Positions 1-8,370 of a stretch of 32,397 nt of DNA are shown here, piece after piece (position 1 is the first letter of the stretch; every line of letters begins with the position of its first letter). A program made the translations under genes and the position numbers. The stretch is taken from the NCBI GenBank assembly GCA_902787835.1, contig CADAHU010000001.1, positions 1-32,397 on the forward strand, given 5' to 3'. The DNA is from an uncultured Eubacteriales bacterium. Its GTDB lineage: Bacteria; Bacillota; Clostridia; Christensenellales; Aristaeellaceae. The notes under the pieces were generated by a model that saw only the letters and a list, made by a program, of their open reading frames with translations, had not been told where the DNA came from and ran no database searches.

Positions 1-2154
1 GCGGATCTCTGCGTTCTGCTCAAAGATGTGCATGGGGTTATAGCCGCCCTCCCGCTCCAGGGTGGCGGCGGTATCGGCGCGCATGCCAAAGATGTAGATA
101 TTCTCCATGCCCACCTGCTCGCTGATCTCCACGTTGGCGCCGTCCATGGTGCCGATGGTCACCGCGCCGTTCATCATGAACTTCATGTTGCCGGTGCCGC
201 TGGCCTCCTTGCCGGCGGTGGAGAGCTGCTCGCTGAGCTCGGTGGCGGGCATGATGGCCTCGGCGGCGGATACATCGTAGTTTTCCACAAACACCACGCG
301 CAGCATCTGGCGCGCCCGCGGGGACTGCTCGATCATTTTTGCCAGCGCCAGAATGTAGCGGATGATCAGCTTGGCCTTGTAATAGCCCGGGCTGGCCTTG
401 GCGGCAAAGATGAATACCCGCGGCACCATGGTGTAGTTGGGGTCATCCATGATGCGGTTGTACAGCACGTGGATGTGCAGGGCGTTGAGCAGCTGACGCT
501 TGTACTCGTGCAGGCGTTTGCACTGGGCGTCAAACATGTAATCCTCTTCCACCCGCATGCCCTGGCGCATAAACAGCATGTTGTTGAACTGATGCTTGTT
601 GAACTGCTTGACCTTCTGGAACTGCTCCCGGAAGGCGGCGTCATCGGCAAAGGGCAGCAGTTCCTCCAGCGCCTGGGGCTCCTTGTACCATTTATCGCCG
701 ATGGCGTCGGTAATCAGGTTGCGCAGGTGGGTATTGCAGGCCATCAGCCAGCGGCGGTGGGTGATGCCATTGGTGATATAGGTAAATTTATCGGGCGTCA
801 GGGAGTAATAATCGAAGAAGGTGCTGTTCTTGAGGATATCGCCGTGCAGCTTGCTGACGCCGTTTACGGCGTAGCTCATGGCCACGCACAGGTTGGCCAT
901 GTGCACCTGATCGTAGGCCAGGATGGCCATGTGCGCGATGCGGTCCCAATCGCCGGGAAAGGCTTCCCACAGCTTTTCGCACAGCCGGCGGTTCATCTCC
1001 TCCAGGATCATGTAAATGCGGGGCAGCTGCTCCGCCACCATCTGCTGGGGCCATTTTTCCAGCGCCTCGCTCATCACGGTGTGATTGGTGTAGGCGATGG
1101 TTTTGCTCACGATGGCCTGCGCCTCATCCCAGCCCAGGCCCTCCTGATCCATCAGCAAGCGCATCAGCTCCGGGATGGCCAGGCCGGGATGGGTATCGTT
1201 GATCTGCACGGTGATCTTTTCCGGCAGCAGATCAAACCGCGCGCCGAAGCGGCGCTTGAAATCCTTGATGGCGTACTGCAGGGTGGCGCTGGTGAAGAAG
1301 TAATGCTGGATCAGCCGCAGCCGCTTGCCCTCGGTGTGGTTATCCTCGGGGTAAAGCACCTTGCAGATGATGTTGGCCATGTCGCGCTCCAGCGCCTTGT
1401 CATAATCGCCGCTGGAGAAGGCGCGGAAGTTGAGCTCCTGCCGCGGGCTGCGGGCGCGCCACATGCGCAGGGTGTTGACCGTATCGCAATCATAGCCGGC
1501 AATGGGCATATCATAAGGCACGGCCAGCACGGTATGGCCGTCCTTGATCTCAAAATAGGTGCGGCCGCCCGCCTCGTAGCTTTCCACCCGGCCGCCGAAG
1601 CGCACCTCCATGGTGTCGTCCGGCGCGGCCACCTCCCATACGTTGCCGTTCTCCAGCCAGTTATCGGGCATCTCTACCTGCTGGCCGTCCACCAGGCGCT
1701 GGCGGAACAGGCCGTACTCGTAGCGGATGGTGCAGCCTATGGCGGGCATATTGAGGGAGGCCAGGCTGTCCATAAAGCAGGCGGCCAGGCGGCCCAGGCC
1801 GCCGTTGCCCAGGCCGGGCTCCGGCTCCTCGCGGAAAACATGCCGCCAGTTGATGCCCAGCTCCATCAGCGCCTCGCGTACGTTATCCATGCTGCAAAGG
1901 TTGACGGCGTTGCAGTGCAGGCTGCGGCCGGTGAGGAATTCCACCGACAGATAATACAGCCGTTTGCCCATATAGCTCTTGTCCCGATCCCGGGCGACCA
2001 CCCATTTTTGCATGATCTGATCCCGAATAGTGGAAGCCACCGCCTGGTAGATCTGCTGCTCAGTGGCGTCGGCCAGGCTGCGCCCGCTGTAGCGCTGCAC
2101 CTTGCCGATAATGGATTGCTTGATGGATTCCTTATCAAAAGACGTGGTTGGCAT
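1..2154 (-). CDS. glgP: Glycogen/starch phosphorylase (3' end beyond window)
   Basis: PLP-dependent glycosyltransferase family 35 enzyme that releases glucose-1-phosphate from glycogen or maltodextrin in the cytosol. Reading the minus strand gives 718 codons from an ATG at 2154-2152, and the frame is still open at base 1. The start follows a GGAGG about 6 bases upstream. Family motifs seen include GLGNGGLGRLAACFMDSLA near the N-terminus, NDTHPGLAIPELMR, ITNGITHRRWL and the PLP site EASGTGNMKF. In the last, the Schiff-base lysine is residue 658, encoded by complement(181..183). Family members run to about 800 residues, so only the last 80 or so are missing. No other glycogen gene is in view. 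The complementary strand also carries a very long open frame here, which is a GC-rich shadow. Confidence 0.97.
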   Translation of the reverse strand, partial: MPTTSFDKESIKQSIIGKVQRYSGRSLADATEQQIYQAVASTIRDQIMQKWVVARDRDKSYMGKRLYYLSVEFLTGRSLHCNAVNLCSMDNVREALMELGINWRHVFREEPEPGLGNGGLGRLAACFMDSLASLNMPAIGCTIRYEYGLFRQRLVDGQQVEMPDNWLENGNVWEVAAPDDTMEVRFGGRVESYEAGGRTYFEIKDGHTVLAVPYDMPIAGYDCDTVNTLRMWRARSPRQELNFRAFSSGDYDKALERDMANIICKVLYPEDNHTEGKRLRLIQHYFFTSATLQYAIKDFKRRFGARFDLLPEKITVQINDTHPGLAIPELMRLLMDQEGLGWDEAQAIVSKTIAYTNHTVMSEALEKWPQQMVAEQLPRIYMILEEMNRRLCEKLWEAFPGDWDRIAHMAILAYDQVHMANLCVAMSYAVNGVSKLHGDILKNSTFFDYYSLTPDKFTYITNGITHRRWLMACNTHLRNLITDAIGDKWYKEPQALEELLPFADDAAFREQFQKVKQFNKHQFNNMLFMRQGMRVEEDYMFDAQCKRLHEYKRQLLNALHIHVLYNRIMDDPNYTMVPRVFIFAAKASPGYYKAKLIIRYILALAKMIEQSPRARQMLRVVFVENYDVSAAEAIMPATELSEQLSTAGKEASGTGNMKFMMNGAVTIGTMDGANVEISEQVGMENIYIFGMRADTAATLEREGGYNPMHIFEQNAEIR

Positions 2155-2188
2155 ATAAAGACCTCCGCTGATGTGTGGCTTATTTCTT

Positions 2189-2218
2189 ATTATAGCATGC
2201 CAAGCGTCGGAAAACCAA
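2189..2218 (-). promoter_or_regulatory. Probable glgP promoter (extended -10)
   Basis: On the minus strand, TATAAT (complement 2189-2194) is preceded by TGC, giving an extended -10. A weak TTGGTT -35 (complement 2213-2218) lies 18 bases upstream. It sits about 35 bases before the glgP start codon. Confidence 0.6.
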
Positions 2219-2282
2219 TGTGTAATCCGGTAAATAATAAACAGCCTCCGCATTTTGGGGCGTCTGTTTACATTTCGTTTCC

Positions 2283-2311
2283 TTGCGGGATCGGCGGGGA
2301 TATGGTATACT
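2283..2311 (+). promoter_or_regulatory. Probable sigma-A promoter for the CotH-like gene
   Basis: TTGCGG (2283-2288), a 17-base spacer and TATACT (2306-2311). Transcription would begin near 2318, giving a leader of about 22 bases before the GTG at 2341. Confidence 0.55.
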
Positions 2312-2328
2312 TGTGCCAAATGACGATC

Positions 2329-2334
2329 GGAGGG
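2329..2334 (+). promoter_or_regulatory. Ribosome binding site that sets the CotH start
   Basis: GGAGGG ends one base before an in-frame ATG (2335), far too close to use. It lies 6 bases before an in-frame GTG (2341), so GTG is the likely start. Confidence 0.6.
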
Positions 2335-2340
2335 ATGCGC

Positions 2341-4035
2341 GTGCGCCGGGGATACTTGCTGATTTTGCTTCTGGTGCTGCTGGCGCTGCCCGCGGCGGCC
2401 CAGGCGCGGGAGATCAGCCGGCTGTATGTATGGGACGGAGCGGTGGAGATGCCCGCCGACGGCTCCCTGCCCGCCGGGGCCATTCAATGGTATAAGCGCG
2501 GGGATACCAACCGCTATCTCTATCTGCCCTCCGGTGTGGACGCCCGCAGCCTGCGGGTGCATTTTACCGGGGCCGATACCTTTACGGTGAACGGCGTCAC
2601 GGTGGAAAACAACAGCGTAACCGATTGCTTTGTGCCTGGGGAAACGGTGGATATAACGAATGGCGGCAGCACCTATCATGTGATCGTCCGCCAGTCCCAG
2701 AACACCGCCAGCGTGTATATCAAAACCCAATCCGGCAGTATCGAGTGGATCTCCGAGAGCAAGCGCAACCATGAGCCCGGCTCCCTTTACGTGCTGGATG
2801 AAACGGGCGCGCCGGCCTATGGAAACGATTTTGAGTACATCCGCGTCCGCGGCAATTATTCCTTTTATCCCTACAAAAAATCCTTCCACATCAAGCTGAA
2901 CGATGGCTCGCCCATGCTGTGCATGCCCTCGGCCAAAACCTGGCTGCTGCTCGCCAGTTACCGGGATAACGCCATGATCCGCAACGCCCTGACCTTCGAT
3001 CTGGCCAGCGCCGCCGGCATGGCCTATACGCCGGAGTACCGCTTTGCCGAGGTGTACGTCAATACCACCTATTACGGTACGTACATCTTCTGCGAAAAGA
3101 TCCAGATCCAGAAGAACCGGGTGGCCGTGTTCGATCTGGAGAAGGCCACCGAGCAGGCCAATGAGAAGGATCTGAGCAAGTATCCGCGCCTGGGCACCAA
3201 CGAGTACAGGCGCAATACCGCAAAATATTACGGCGTTCCCAACGATCCCGCGGATATCACCGGCGGCTATCTGCTGCAATTGGAGCTCAAGGATCGCTAT
3301 ACCGCGGCGGCCAGCGGCTTTGTGACCAGCCATGGGCAGGCGGTGCTGGTAAAATCGCCGGAGTATGCCAGCAAGGCCCAGCTGCAGTATATCCAGGCCC
3401 GGGTGCAGTCCTTTGAGAACGCCGTCTGGGCGGAGGATGGCATCGACCCGGACAGCGGCCTGCATTACAGCCAGATTGCCGATATGTCCTCCCTGGTGGG
3501 CAAGTACATCGTGGAGGAGCTCACCAAAAACGTGGACGGCAATAAATCCAGCTTTTATCTGTACAAATACCCGGACAGCGAGAGCACGCTGCTGTACTTT
3601 GGCCCGGTATGGGATTACGATATCGCCTACGGCAATTATACCGCCAGCTATTATAAGGAGCGCAATCTGCCCAGCGGCACGGGGCTGATGACCGCCGTGG
3701 ATGATTACGAGCGCTTTTACTGGTTCCCCAGGCTGTATGCCCACGAGGATTTTGTGGAGGCGGTGAAGGAGGCCTGGCGGGATCGCTTCCGCCCCTGCCT
3801 GGAGGTGATATTGGGCCTCCGGGAGCCCAGCGAGGATACCGGCCATCTGATGTCCCTGGAGGATTACGAGGCGATGCTCACGGCCGCCGCCGCCATGAAC
3901 TTTGACCGCTGGCGCACCTTTAACGACAGCAAATTCCCGGTGCGCACCGGCGAGGATTTCCACGAGAATATCGAGTTTATGCGCCGCTTCCTCACAGACC
4001 GGATGAACTACCTGGATTCCCTGTGGCTGGATTGA
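2341..4035 (+). CDS. Secreted CotH-kinase-family protein
   Basis: A 564-residue protein if started at GTG 2341, the start best placed after GGAGGG; in-frame ATGs at 2335 and 2320 are alternatives. It begins with a clear signal peptide: arginines, then a run of leucine/valine/alanine ending in AAAQA. Residues about 130-420 match the CotH-kinase family. Motifs include YRDNAMIRNALTFDLA near residue 205, the FAEVYVNTTYYGTYIFCEKI block, and NVDGNKSSFYLYKY (near 395) followed by FGPVWDYDIAYGN. CotH of Bacillus spore coats is an atypical protein kinase. Many gut Clostridia encode exported versions whose substrates are unknown. The N-terminal ~120 residues look like a small beta domain that I do not recognise. 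It appears monocistronic, with its own promoter upstream and another promoter following at 4068. Confidence 0.88.
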   Translation: MRRGYLLILLLVLLALPAAAQAREISRLYVWDGAVEMPADGSLPAGAIQWYKRGDTNRYLYLPSGVDARSLRVHFTGADTFTVNGVTVENNSVTDCFVPGETVDITNGGSTYHVIVRQSQNTASVYIKTQSGSIEWISESKRNHEPGSLYVLDETGAPAYGNDFEYIRVRGNYSFYPYKKSFHIKLNDGSPMLCMPSAKTWLLLASYRDNAMIRNALTFDLASAAGMAYTPEYRFAEVYVNTTYYGTYIFCEKIQIQKNRVAVFDLEKATEQANEKDLSKYPRLGTNEYRRNTAKYYGVPNDPADITGGYLLQLELKDRYTAAASGFVTSHGQAVLVKSPEYASKAQLQYIQARVQSFENAVWAEDGIDPDSGLHYSQIADMSSLVGKYIVEELTKNVDGNKSSFYLYKYPDSESTLLYFGPVWDYDIAYGNYTASYYKERNLPSGTGLMTAVDDYERFYWFPRLYAHEDFVEAVKEAWRDRFRPCLEVILGLREPSEDTGHLMSLEDYEAMLTAAAAMNFDRWRTFNDSKFPVRTGEDFHENIEFMRRFLTDRMNYLDSLWLD

Positions 4036-4067
4036 TCCCTGCAAACCGTTCTTTTTCTGTCCTGCGA

Positions 4068-4096
4068 TTGACTTCCCGGGACGGATCCCATACAAT
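4068..4096 (+). promoter_or_regulatory. Sigma-A promoter of the rph-rdgB operon
   Basis: TTGACT (4068-4073), a 17-base spacer and TACAAT (4091-4096), 33 bases before the likely start codon at 4130. Each hexamer differs from consensus at one position. Confidence 0.8.
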
Positions 4097-4129
4097 GATT
4101 ACAATTATACTTCGGAGGGCATGATTCTG

Positions 4130-5437
4130 ATGGAACGCAAGGATGGCCGCGCATGCGATATGCCGCGGGAGCACAATATAACCGTTGATTTTGTCAAGAC
4201 CGCCGCGGGCAGCTGCCTGATCGAGACCGGCGGCACCCGGGTGATCTGCACCGCCTCGGTGGAGGAGGGCGTGCCGCCCTTCCTGAAGGGCAAAAACTGC
4301 GGCTGGCTCACGGCGGAATACGCCATGCTGCCGGCCTCCACCGGCCGCCGCAAGCAGCGGGACGGGATCAAAAAGGACGGACGCGGCGTGGAGATCAGCC
4401 GGCTCATCGGCCGCGCCCTGCGCCAGGCTGTGGATCGGGAACGGCTGGGCGAGCGCACCATCACCATCGATTGCGACGTGCTGGAGGCCGATGGCGGCAC
4501 CCGCACGGCGGCCATCACCGGCGGCTTTGTGGCGCTGGTATGCGCCATTGATCGGCTGATCTGCGAGGGCAAGCTCAAGGAATCGCCCATCGTCCACCAG
4601 ATCGCCGCGGTCAGCGCCGGCGTGGTGCAGGGCACGCCCTGCTTGGATCTGTGCTATACCGAGGACAGCAGCGCCGATACCGATATGAACTTTGTGATGA
4701 ACGAGCTGGGCGAGTTCATCGAGCTCCAGGGCACGGGGGAAGGGGCGGCCTTTTCCCGGGAAAAGCTGAATACCCTGATCGATCTGGGGGAAAAGGGCTG
4801 CCAAAGCCTGATGCAGACCCAGCGGGAAGCCCTGGGCGATCGGGCAAAGTGGATCGCCCAAAAGCAAAAGCTGGTATTGGCCAGCAATAACGCCCATAAG
4901 ATCAGCGAGCTCAAAACCATGCTGGGCGGCAAGTACGACGTGATTTCCATGCGCGACGCGGGCTTTGAGGAGGAGATCGACGAGACCGGCGAAACCTTTG
5001 AGGAGAACGCTGCCATTAAAGCGGAAACTGTGATGAAGGCCACCGGCTATATGGCCCTGGCGGACGACAGCGGCCTGAGCGTGGACGCCCTGGGCGGCGC
5101 GCCCGGCGTGCGGTCGGCCCGGTACGCGGGCGATCAGCACTGCGACGCCGATAACAACGCCCTGCTGGTGGCCAATATGAAGGATATCCCCGAGGCGGAG
5201 CGCACGGCCAAATTTGTCAGCTGCATCGCCATCGCCTCGCCCTTCAAGCCCACCCAGGTGGTGCGCGGCGAGTGCCCCGGCGTGATCACCTTCGCGCCCC
5301 GGGGCGGCGGCGGCTTCGGCTACGATCCCTATTTTGAGTATGAAAATGGCGAGACCTTTGCCGAGATGGGCCAGGAGATGAAGAACCGGATCAGCCATCG
5401 CGCCCGGGCCATGGAAAAGGCCATCCAGCTGCTATGA
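4130..5437 (+). CDS. rph-rdgB: RNase PH / RdgB (XTP/dITP pyrophosphatase) fusion
   Basis: One 435-residue polypeptide joins two enzymes. Residues 1 to about 240 are RNase PH, the phosphorolytic 3'-exoribonuclease that trims tRNA ends. Motifs include the MERKDGR start, GLTAEYAMLPAST-type core, GRKQRDG and CDVLEADGGTRTAAITGG. From residue 245 comes an RdgB/HAM1 nucleotide pyrophosphatase that removes deaminated purine NTPs, with SNNAHKISE, TFEENAAIKA, LADDSGLSVDALGG, GGFGYDPYF and the closing ISHRARAM. I chose ATG 4130 over ATG 4121 because GGAGGG ends one base before 4121, and MERxDGR is the usual family start. The stop overlaps the next start (ATGA), so the phosphodiesterase gene is translationally coupled. 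Fusions of this kind are known in Clostridia. Confidence 0.95.
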   Translation: MERKDGRACDMPREHNITVDFVKTAAGSCLIETGGTRVICTASVEEGVPPFLKGKNCGWLTAEYAMLPASTGRRKQRDGIKKDGRGVEISRLIGRALRQAVDRERLGERTITIDCDVLEADGGTRTAAITGGFVALVCAIDRLICEGKLKESPIVHQIAAVSAGVVQGTPCLDLCYTEDSSADTDMNFVMNELGEFIELQGTGEGAAFSREKLNTLIDLGEKGCQSLMQTQREALGDRAKWIAQKQKLVLASNNAHKISELKTMLGGKYDVISMRDAGFEEEIDETGETFEENAAIKAETVMKATGYMALADDSGLSVDALGGAPGVRSARYAGDQHCDADNNALLVANMKDIPEAERTAKFVSCIAIASPFKPTQVVRGECPGVITFAPRGGGGFGYDPYFEYENGETFAEMGQEMKNRISHRARAMEKAIQLL

Positions 5438-5913
5438 AGCGCATTGGCGTGATCAGCGATTCCCATGGGGACCGCGGGCAGATGGAGTTTGCCCTGATGA
5501 AGATGGAGGCCGAGGGAAGGCTGGATTGCCTGATCCACTGCGGCGACGTGGCCGACGATGTGGATTTTATCGGCGGCAATATCCTGCAGGTGGTGGCTGT
5601 GCGCGGCAACTGCGACGGCTGGATGAGCGAAGCGCCGCTGGACAGGGAGCTGAACATCGCCGGCATCAACTTTTTTATCACCCATGGGCACCGCTACGGC
5701 GTGAAGAGCGACGTATATACCCTGGCGGATATCGCCGCGGCGAAGGGCGCGCAGATCTGCTGCTTCGGGCACACCCACGTGCCCTACTGCGAATATCAGC
5801 GCGGCGTGCTGATGCTCAATCCCGGGGCCTGCTATGGCCGCGCCAACTGCGCCCTGATCCTGGCCGACGGCCGGGGCGGCTTTGACGTGCGCATGCTGAC
5901 CGGGGATTATTAA
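5434..5913 (+). CDS. YfcE/MJ0936-type metallophosphoesterase
   Basis: A 159-residue protein with the complete two-metal calcineurin-like set: ISDSHGD (residues 7-13), HCGDV, VRGNCD, THGH and GHTHVP. Members of the YfcE/YsnB family hydrolyse phosphodiesters in vitro, and their physiological substrates are poorly defined. Its ATG overlaps the stop of rph-rdgB by four bases. Coupling to rdgB is frequent in Firmicutes, suggesting a shared housekeeping role in nucleotide or RNA metabolism. Confidence 0.93.
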   Translation: MKRIGVISDSHGDRGQMEFALMKMEAEGRLDCLIHCGDVADDVDFIGGNILQVVAVRGNCDGWMSEAPLDRELNIAGINFFITHGHRYGVKSDVYTLADIAAAKGAQICCFGHTHVPYCEYQRGVLMLNPGACYGRANCALILADGRGGFDVRMLTGDY

Positions 5914-5931
5914 GGGAAAGGAACGGGCGCT

Positions 5932-6447
5932 TTGCGTAAGGTTTTATCTGTGGCGGGGCTGCTGCTCCTGGTTGCCCTGTTCTTTGTGGGCATGGTGCTG
6001 GGCGGCGGCGAGGAGATAAAGGGCGGCAGGGAGGAGCCTGCGTCGCTGGATCCCATCGGGACGCTGACCGATACCGATTTTTCCGCCCTGGAGCAGGCCT
6101 TCGGGTGCCCCGTGCCCTATGGCAGCCGCAGCGGCGTGGGCCGGGTGACCGACGCGCAGCTGGGATCGCTGCAGGCGCGGGTGCTGACCTGGCAGGCGGA
6201 TAACGGCATCGTGACCCGGGCGGTGCGCCCGGCGGAGGCCGTTCAGCTGATCCGCTATGACGATCTGACGTTGGATAATTCCACGGCGTGGACCCTGGGC
6301 AGCCGCACGCTGCTCACCGCCGCCGGCGGGAACGCCGCCTGCGTCTACTTCAGCGATGAGGACGCGGCTTACTGCCTGTATCAGCAGAATGCCGATATTG
6401 AAAAGCTCCTGGCCCGTCTGGCATCCGACGTGACCTTTCCCCAATAA
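5932..6447 (+). CDS. Small membrane-anchored protein of unknown function
   Basis: A 171-residue protein with an N-terminal hydrophobic segment (about residues 4-25), a glycine/charge-rich linker and a soluble domain of about 120 residues that I do not recognise. There is no lipobox cysteine, so it is probably tethered by an uncleaved helix and faces outward. The TTG start at 5932 follows AAAGGA about 8 bases upstream; the first in-frame ATG (5992) would remove most of the hydrophobic segment. It lies 18 bases after the phosphodiesterase gene and 18 before the ABC exporter, so it is probably co-transcribed with both. Confidence 0.75.
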   Translation: MRKVLSVAGLLLLVALFFVGMVLGGGEEIKGGREEPASLDPIGTLTDTDFSALEQAFGCPVPYGSRSGVGRVTDAQLGSLQARVLTWQADNGIVTRAVRPAEAVQLIRYDDLTLDNSTAWTLGSRTLLTAAGGNAACVYFSDEDAAYCLYQQNADIEKLLARLASDVTFPQ

Positions 6448-6465
6448 ACAAGCAGGAGGATCAAC

Positions 6466-8244
6466 ATGAGCAGCTCTGACCGTCATATGCCCACCCGAAA
6501 ACTCCTGAAACGCTTTATTCCGTATTATTATAAGTATAAGTGGCTGCTGCTGGCCGATCTGCTGGCGGCGGGCCTGACCACCGTATGCGAGCTGGTGCTG
6601 CCGCTGATCGTGCGCCGCATCACCAATGGCGCGCTGGGTGTGGCCGGAGCGCTGACCACCGGCCTGGTGCTGCGGCTGGGCGCGCTGTATATCCTGCTGC
6701 GCATCGTGGACGCGGGCGCCAACTATTTTATGCAGTCTGAAGGCCATATCATGGGCGCGAAGATCGAAAACGATATGCGCAGCGATATGTTCCATCATCT
6801 GCAGCAGCTGTCCTTCAGCTATTACAACAACACCAAGGTCGGCCAGATCATGAGCCGCATCACCAGCGATCTGTTCGATATCACCGAGTTTTCCCACCAC
6901 GCGCCGGAGAATTTCCTGATTTCCGGCATCAAGATGGTCATCGCCTTCATCATCCTGGGCAATATGAACATCTGGCTGACGTTGCTGATCTTTGCCGTGC
7001 TGCCTTTCATGGTATATTTTACCCGGTACTTCAATCGCCTGATGCGCAGGGCCTTTAAGGAGAGCCGCCACCAGGCGGGCGAGATCAACGCCCGGGTGGA
7101 GGATTCGCTGCTGGGCATCCGGGTGGTCAAATCCTTTGCCAACGAGCCGCTGGAGGAGGAAAAATTCGGCGAGAGCAACCGGGAGCTGCTGGAGATCAAA
7201 AAGCGCCGCTATCACTACATGGCGGGCTTCGGCACCAGCACCCGCATCCACGATGGCCTGATGTACATCATCGTGGTGGTGGCCGGCGCGCTGTTTCTGA
7301 TCCACGGCAAGATCGGCGTAGGCGATTATACCGCCTATCTGCTTTATGTATCCACCCTGCTCAATTCCATCCGCGTGCTGGTGGATTCCACCGAGCAGTT
7401 CCAGAACGGCATGACCGGCATCGAGCGCTTCAGCGAGGTGATGGATGCCCCCGCCGAGATCCACGATACCCCCGGCGCCAAGCCCATCGGCGATGTGCGC
7501 GGCGAGGTGTGCTTTGAGCACGTGGGCTTCCATTACAGCGATGATACCCAGCATGAGGTGCTCAGCAATATCGATCTGACCGTCAAGCCCGGGCAGAATG
7601 TGGCGGTGGTCGGCCCCTCCGGCGGCGGCAAAACCACGCTGTGCAACCTGATCCCGCGGTTCTATGACGTGACCGCCGGGCGCATCACCATCGATGGCGT
7701 GGACATCCGCGATGTCACGCTCCAATCGCTGCGCGGCAGCATCGGCATGGTGCAGCAGGAGGTGTACATGTTCAGCGGTACCGTGGCCGAGAACATCGCC
7801 TACGGCAAGCCCGGGGCCACCCGGGAGCAGGTCATCGAGGCCGCCAAGCAGGCGGACGCTGATTCCTTTATCCGCCAGCTGCCCAGGGGCTATGATACCT
7901 ATGTGGGCGAGCGCGGCGTAAAGCTCAGCGGCGGCCAAAAGCAGCGGCTGTCCATCGCCCGGGTATTCCTCAAAAATCCGCCCATCCTGATCCTGGATGA
8001 GGCCACCAGCGCCCTGGATAACGAGAGCGAGCGCATGGTGCAAAAATCGCTGGATCTGCTGGCCCATGGTCGCACCACCTTTACCATCGCCCACCGCCTG
8101 ACCACCATCCGCAATGCCGATGTGATCTGGGTGCTCACCGAGGATGGTATCCAGGAGCAGGGCTCCCATCAGGAGCTGATGGAAAAGGGCGGCCTGTACG
8201 CCCAGCTGTACGCGCTGTATACCGATAAACAGGCAATTGCATAA
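6466..8244 (+). CDS. ABC exporter, fused membrane and ATPase domains (MsbA/LmrA-like)
   Basis: A 592-residue half-transporter that would work as a dimer in the cytoplasmic membrane. Residues about 20-320 form the six-helix ABC exporter domain. The ATPase domain follows: Walker A GPSGGGKTT (near 383), Q-loop MVQQEVYMFSGTVAENI, signature LSGGQKQR (near 487), Walker B ILILDEATSALD (near 507) and switch histidine in IAHRLTTI. Length and order match lipid, drug or peptide exporters; the substrate cannot be read from sequence. The ATG follows AGGAGG with a 6-base gap. It is the last gene of the operon and a terminator follows at 8258. Confidence 0.93.
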   Translation: MSSSDRHMPTRKLLKRFIPYYYKYKWLLLADLLAAGLTTVCELVLPLIVRRITNGALGVAGALTTGLVLRLGALYILLRIVDAGANYFMQSEGHIMGAKIENDMRSDMFHHLQQLSFSYYNNTKVGQIMSRITSDLFDITEFSHHAPENFLISGIKMVIAFIILGNMNIWLTLLIFAVLPFMVYFTRYFNRLMRRAFKESRHQAGEINARVEDSLLGIRVVKSFANEPLEEEKFGESNRELLEIKKRRYHYMAGFGTSTRIHDGLMYIIVVVAGALFLIHGKIGVGDYTAYLLYVSTLLNSIRVLVDSTEQFQNGMTGIERFSEVMDAPAEIHDTPGAKPIGDVRGEVCFEHVGFHYSDDTQHEVLSNIDLTVKPGQNVAVVGPSGGGKTTLCNLIPRFYDVTAGRITIDGVDIRDVTLQSLRGSIGMVQQEVYMFSGTVAENIAYGKPGATREQVIEAAKQADADSFIRQLPRGYDTYVGERGVKLSGGQKQRLSIARVFLKNPPILILDEATSALDNESERMVQKSLDLLAHGRTTFTIAHRLTTIRNADVIWVLTEDGIQEQGSHQELMEKGGLYAQLYALYTDKQAIA

Positions 8245-8257
8245 ATCATCCATGGAA

Positions 8258-8284
8258 AGCTCGCCGTATTTGGCGGGCTTTTTT
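8258..8284 (+). terminator. Rho-independent terminator after the ABC exporter
   Basis: Arms AGCTCGCC and GGCGGGCT (one T-G wobble) around a 6-base loop, followed by a run of T. Confidence 0.85.
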
Positions 8285-8294
8285 GCATAAACGC

Positions 8295-8323
8295 TTTCCC
8301 CACGGGGCGCTTCATGTTATAAT
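8295..8323 (+). promoter_or_regulatory. Probable promoter of the channel/RyR/TIR operon
   Basis: Perfect TATAAT at 8318-8323 with an upstream TG (extended -10). The position 17 bases upstream holds only TTTCCC, a poor -35. It lies about 48 bases before the GTG at 8371 and just after a terminator, so the three-gene unit seems to be transcribed on its own. Confidence 0.65.
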
Positions 8324-8370
8324 ACAAGCGATGATCGTTATCCCGCGCCGCACAGGAGGGAGCTCCGACA

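Noticed and set aside
28..2340. Very long plus-strand open frame opposite glgP, continuous with the CotH gene
   Set aside because: The minus strand encodes a clear glycogen phosphorylase; the plus frame reads as GC-rich low-information sequence with no ribosome site, and joins the CotH frame only by chance.
4121..4129. Start of rph-rdgB at ATG 4121
   Set aside because: GGAGGG ends one base before it; ATG 4130 gives the conserved MERxDGR beginning with workable spacing.
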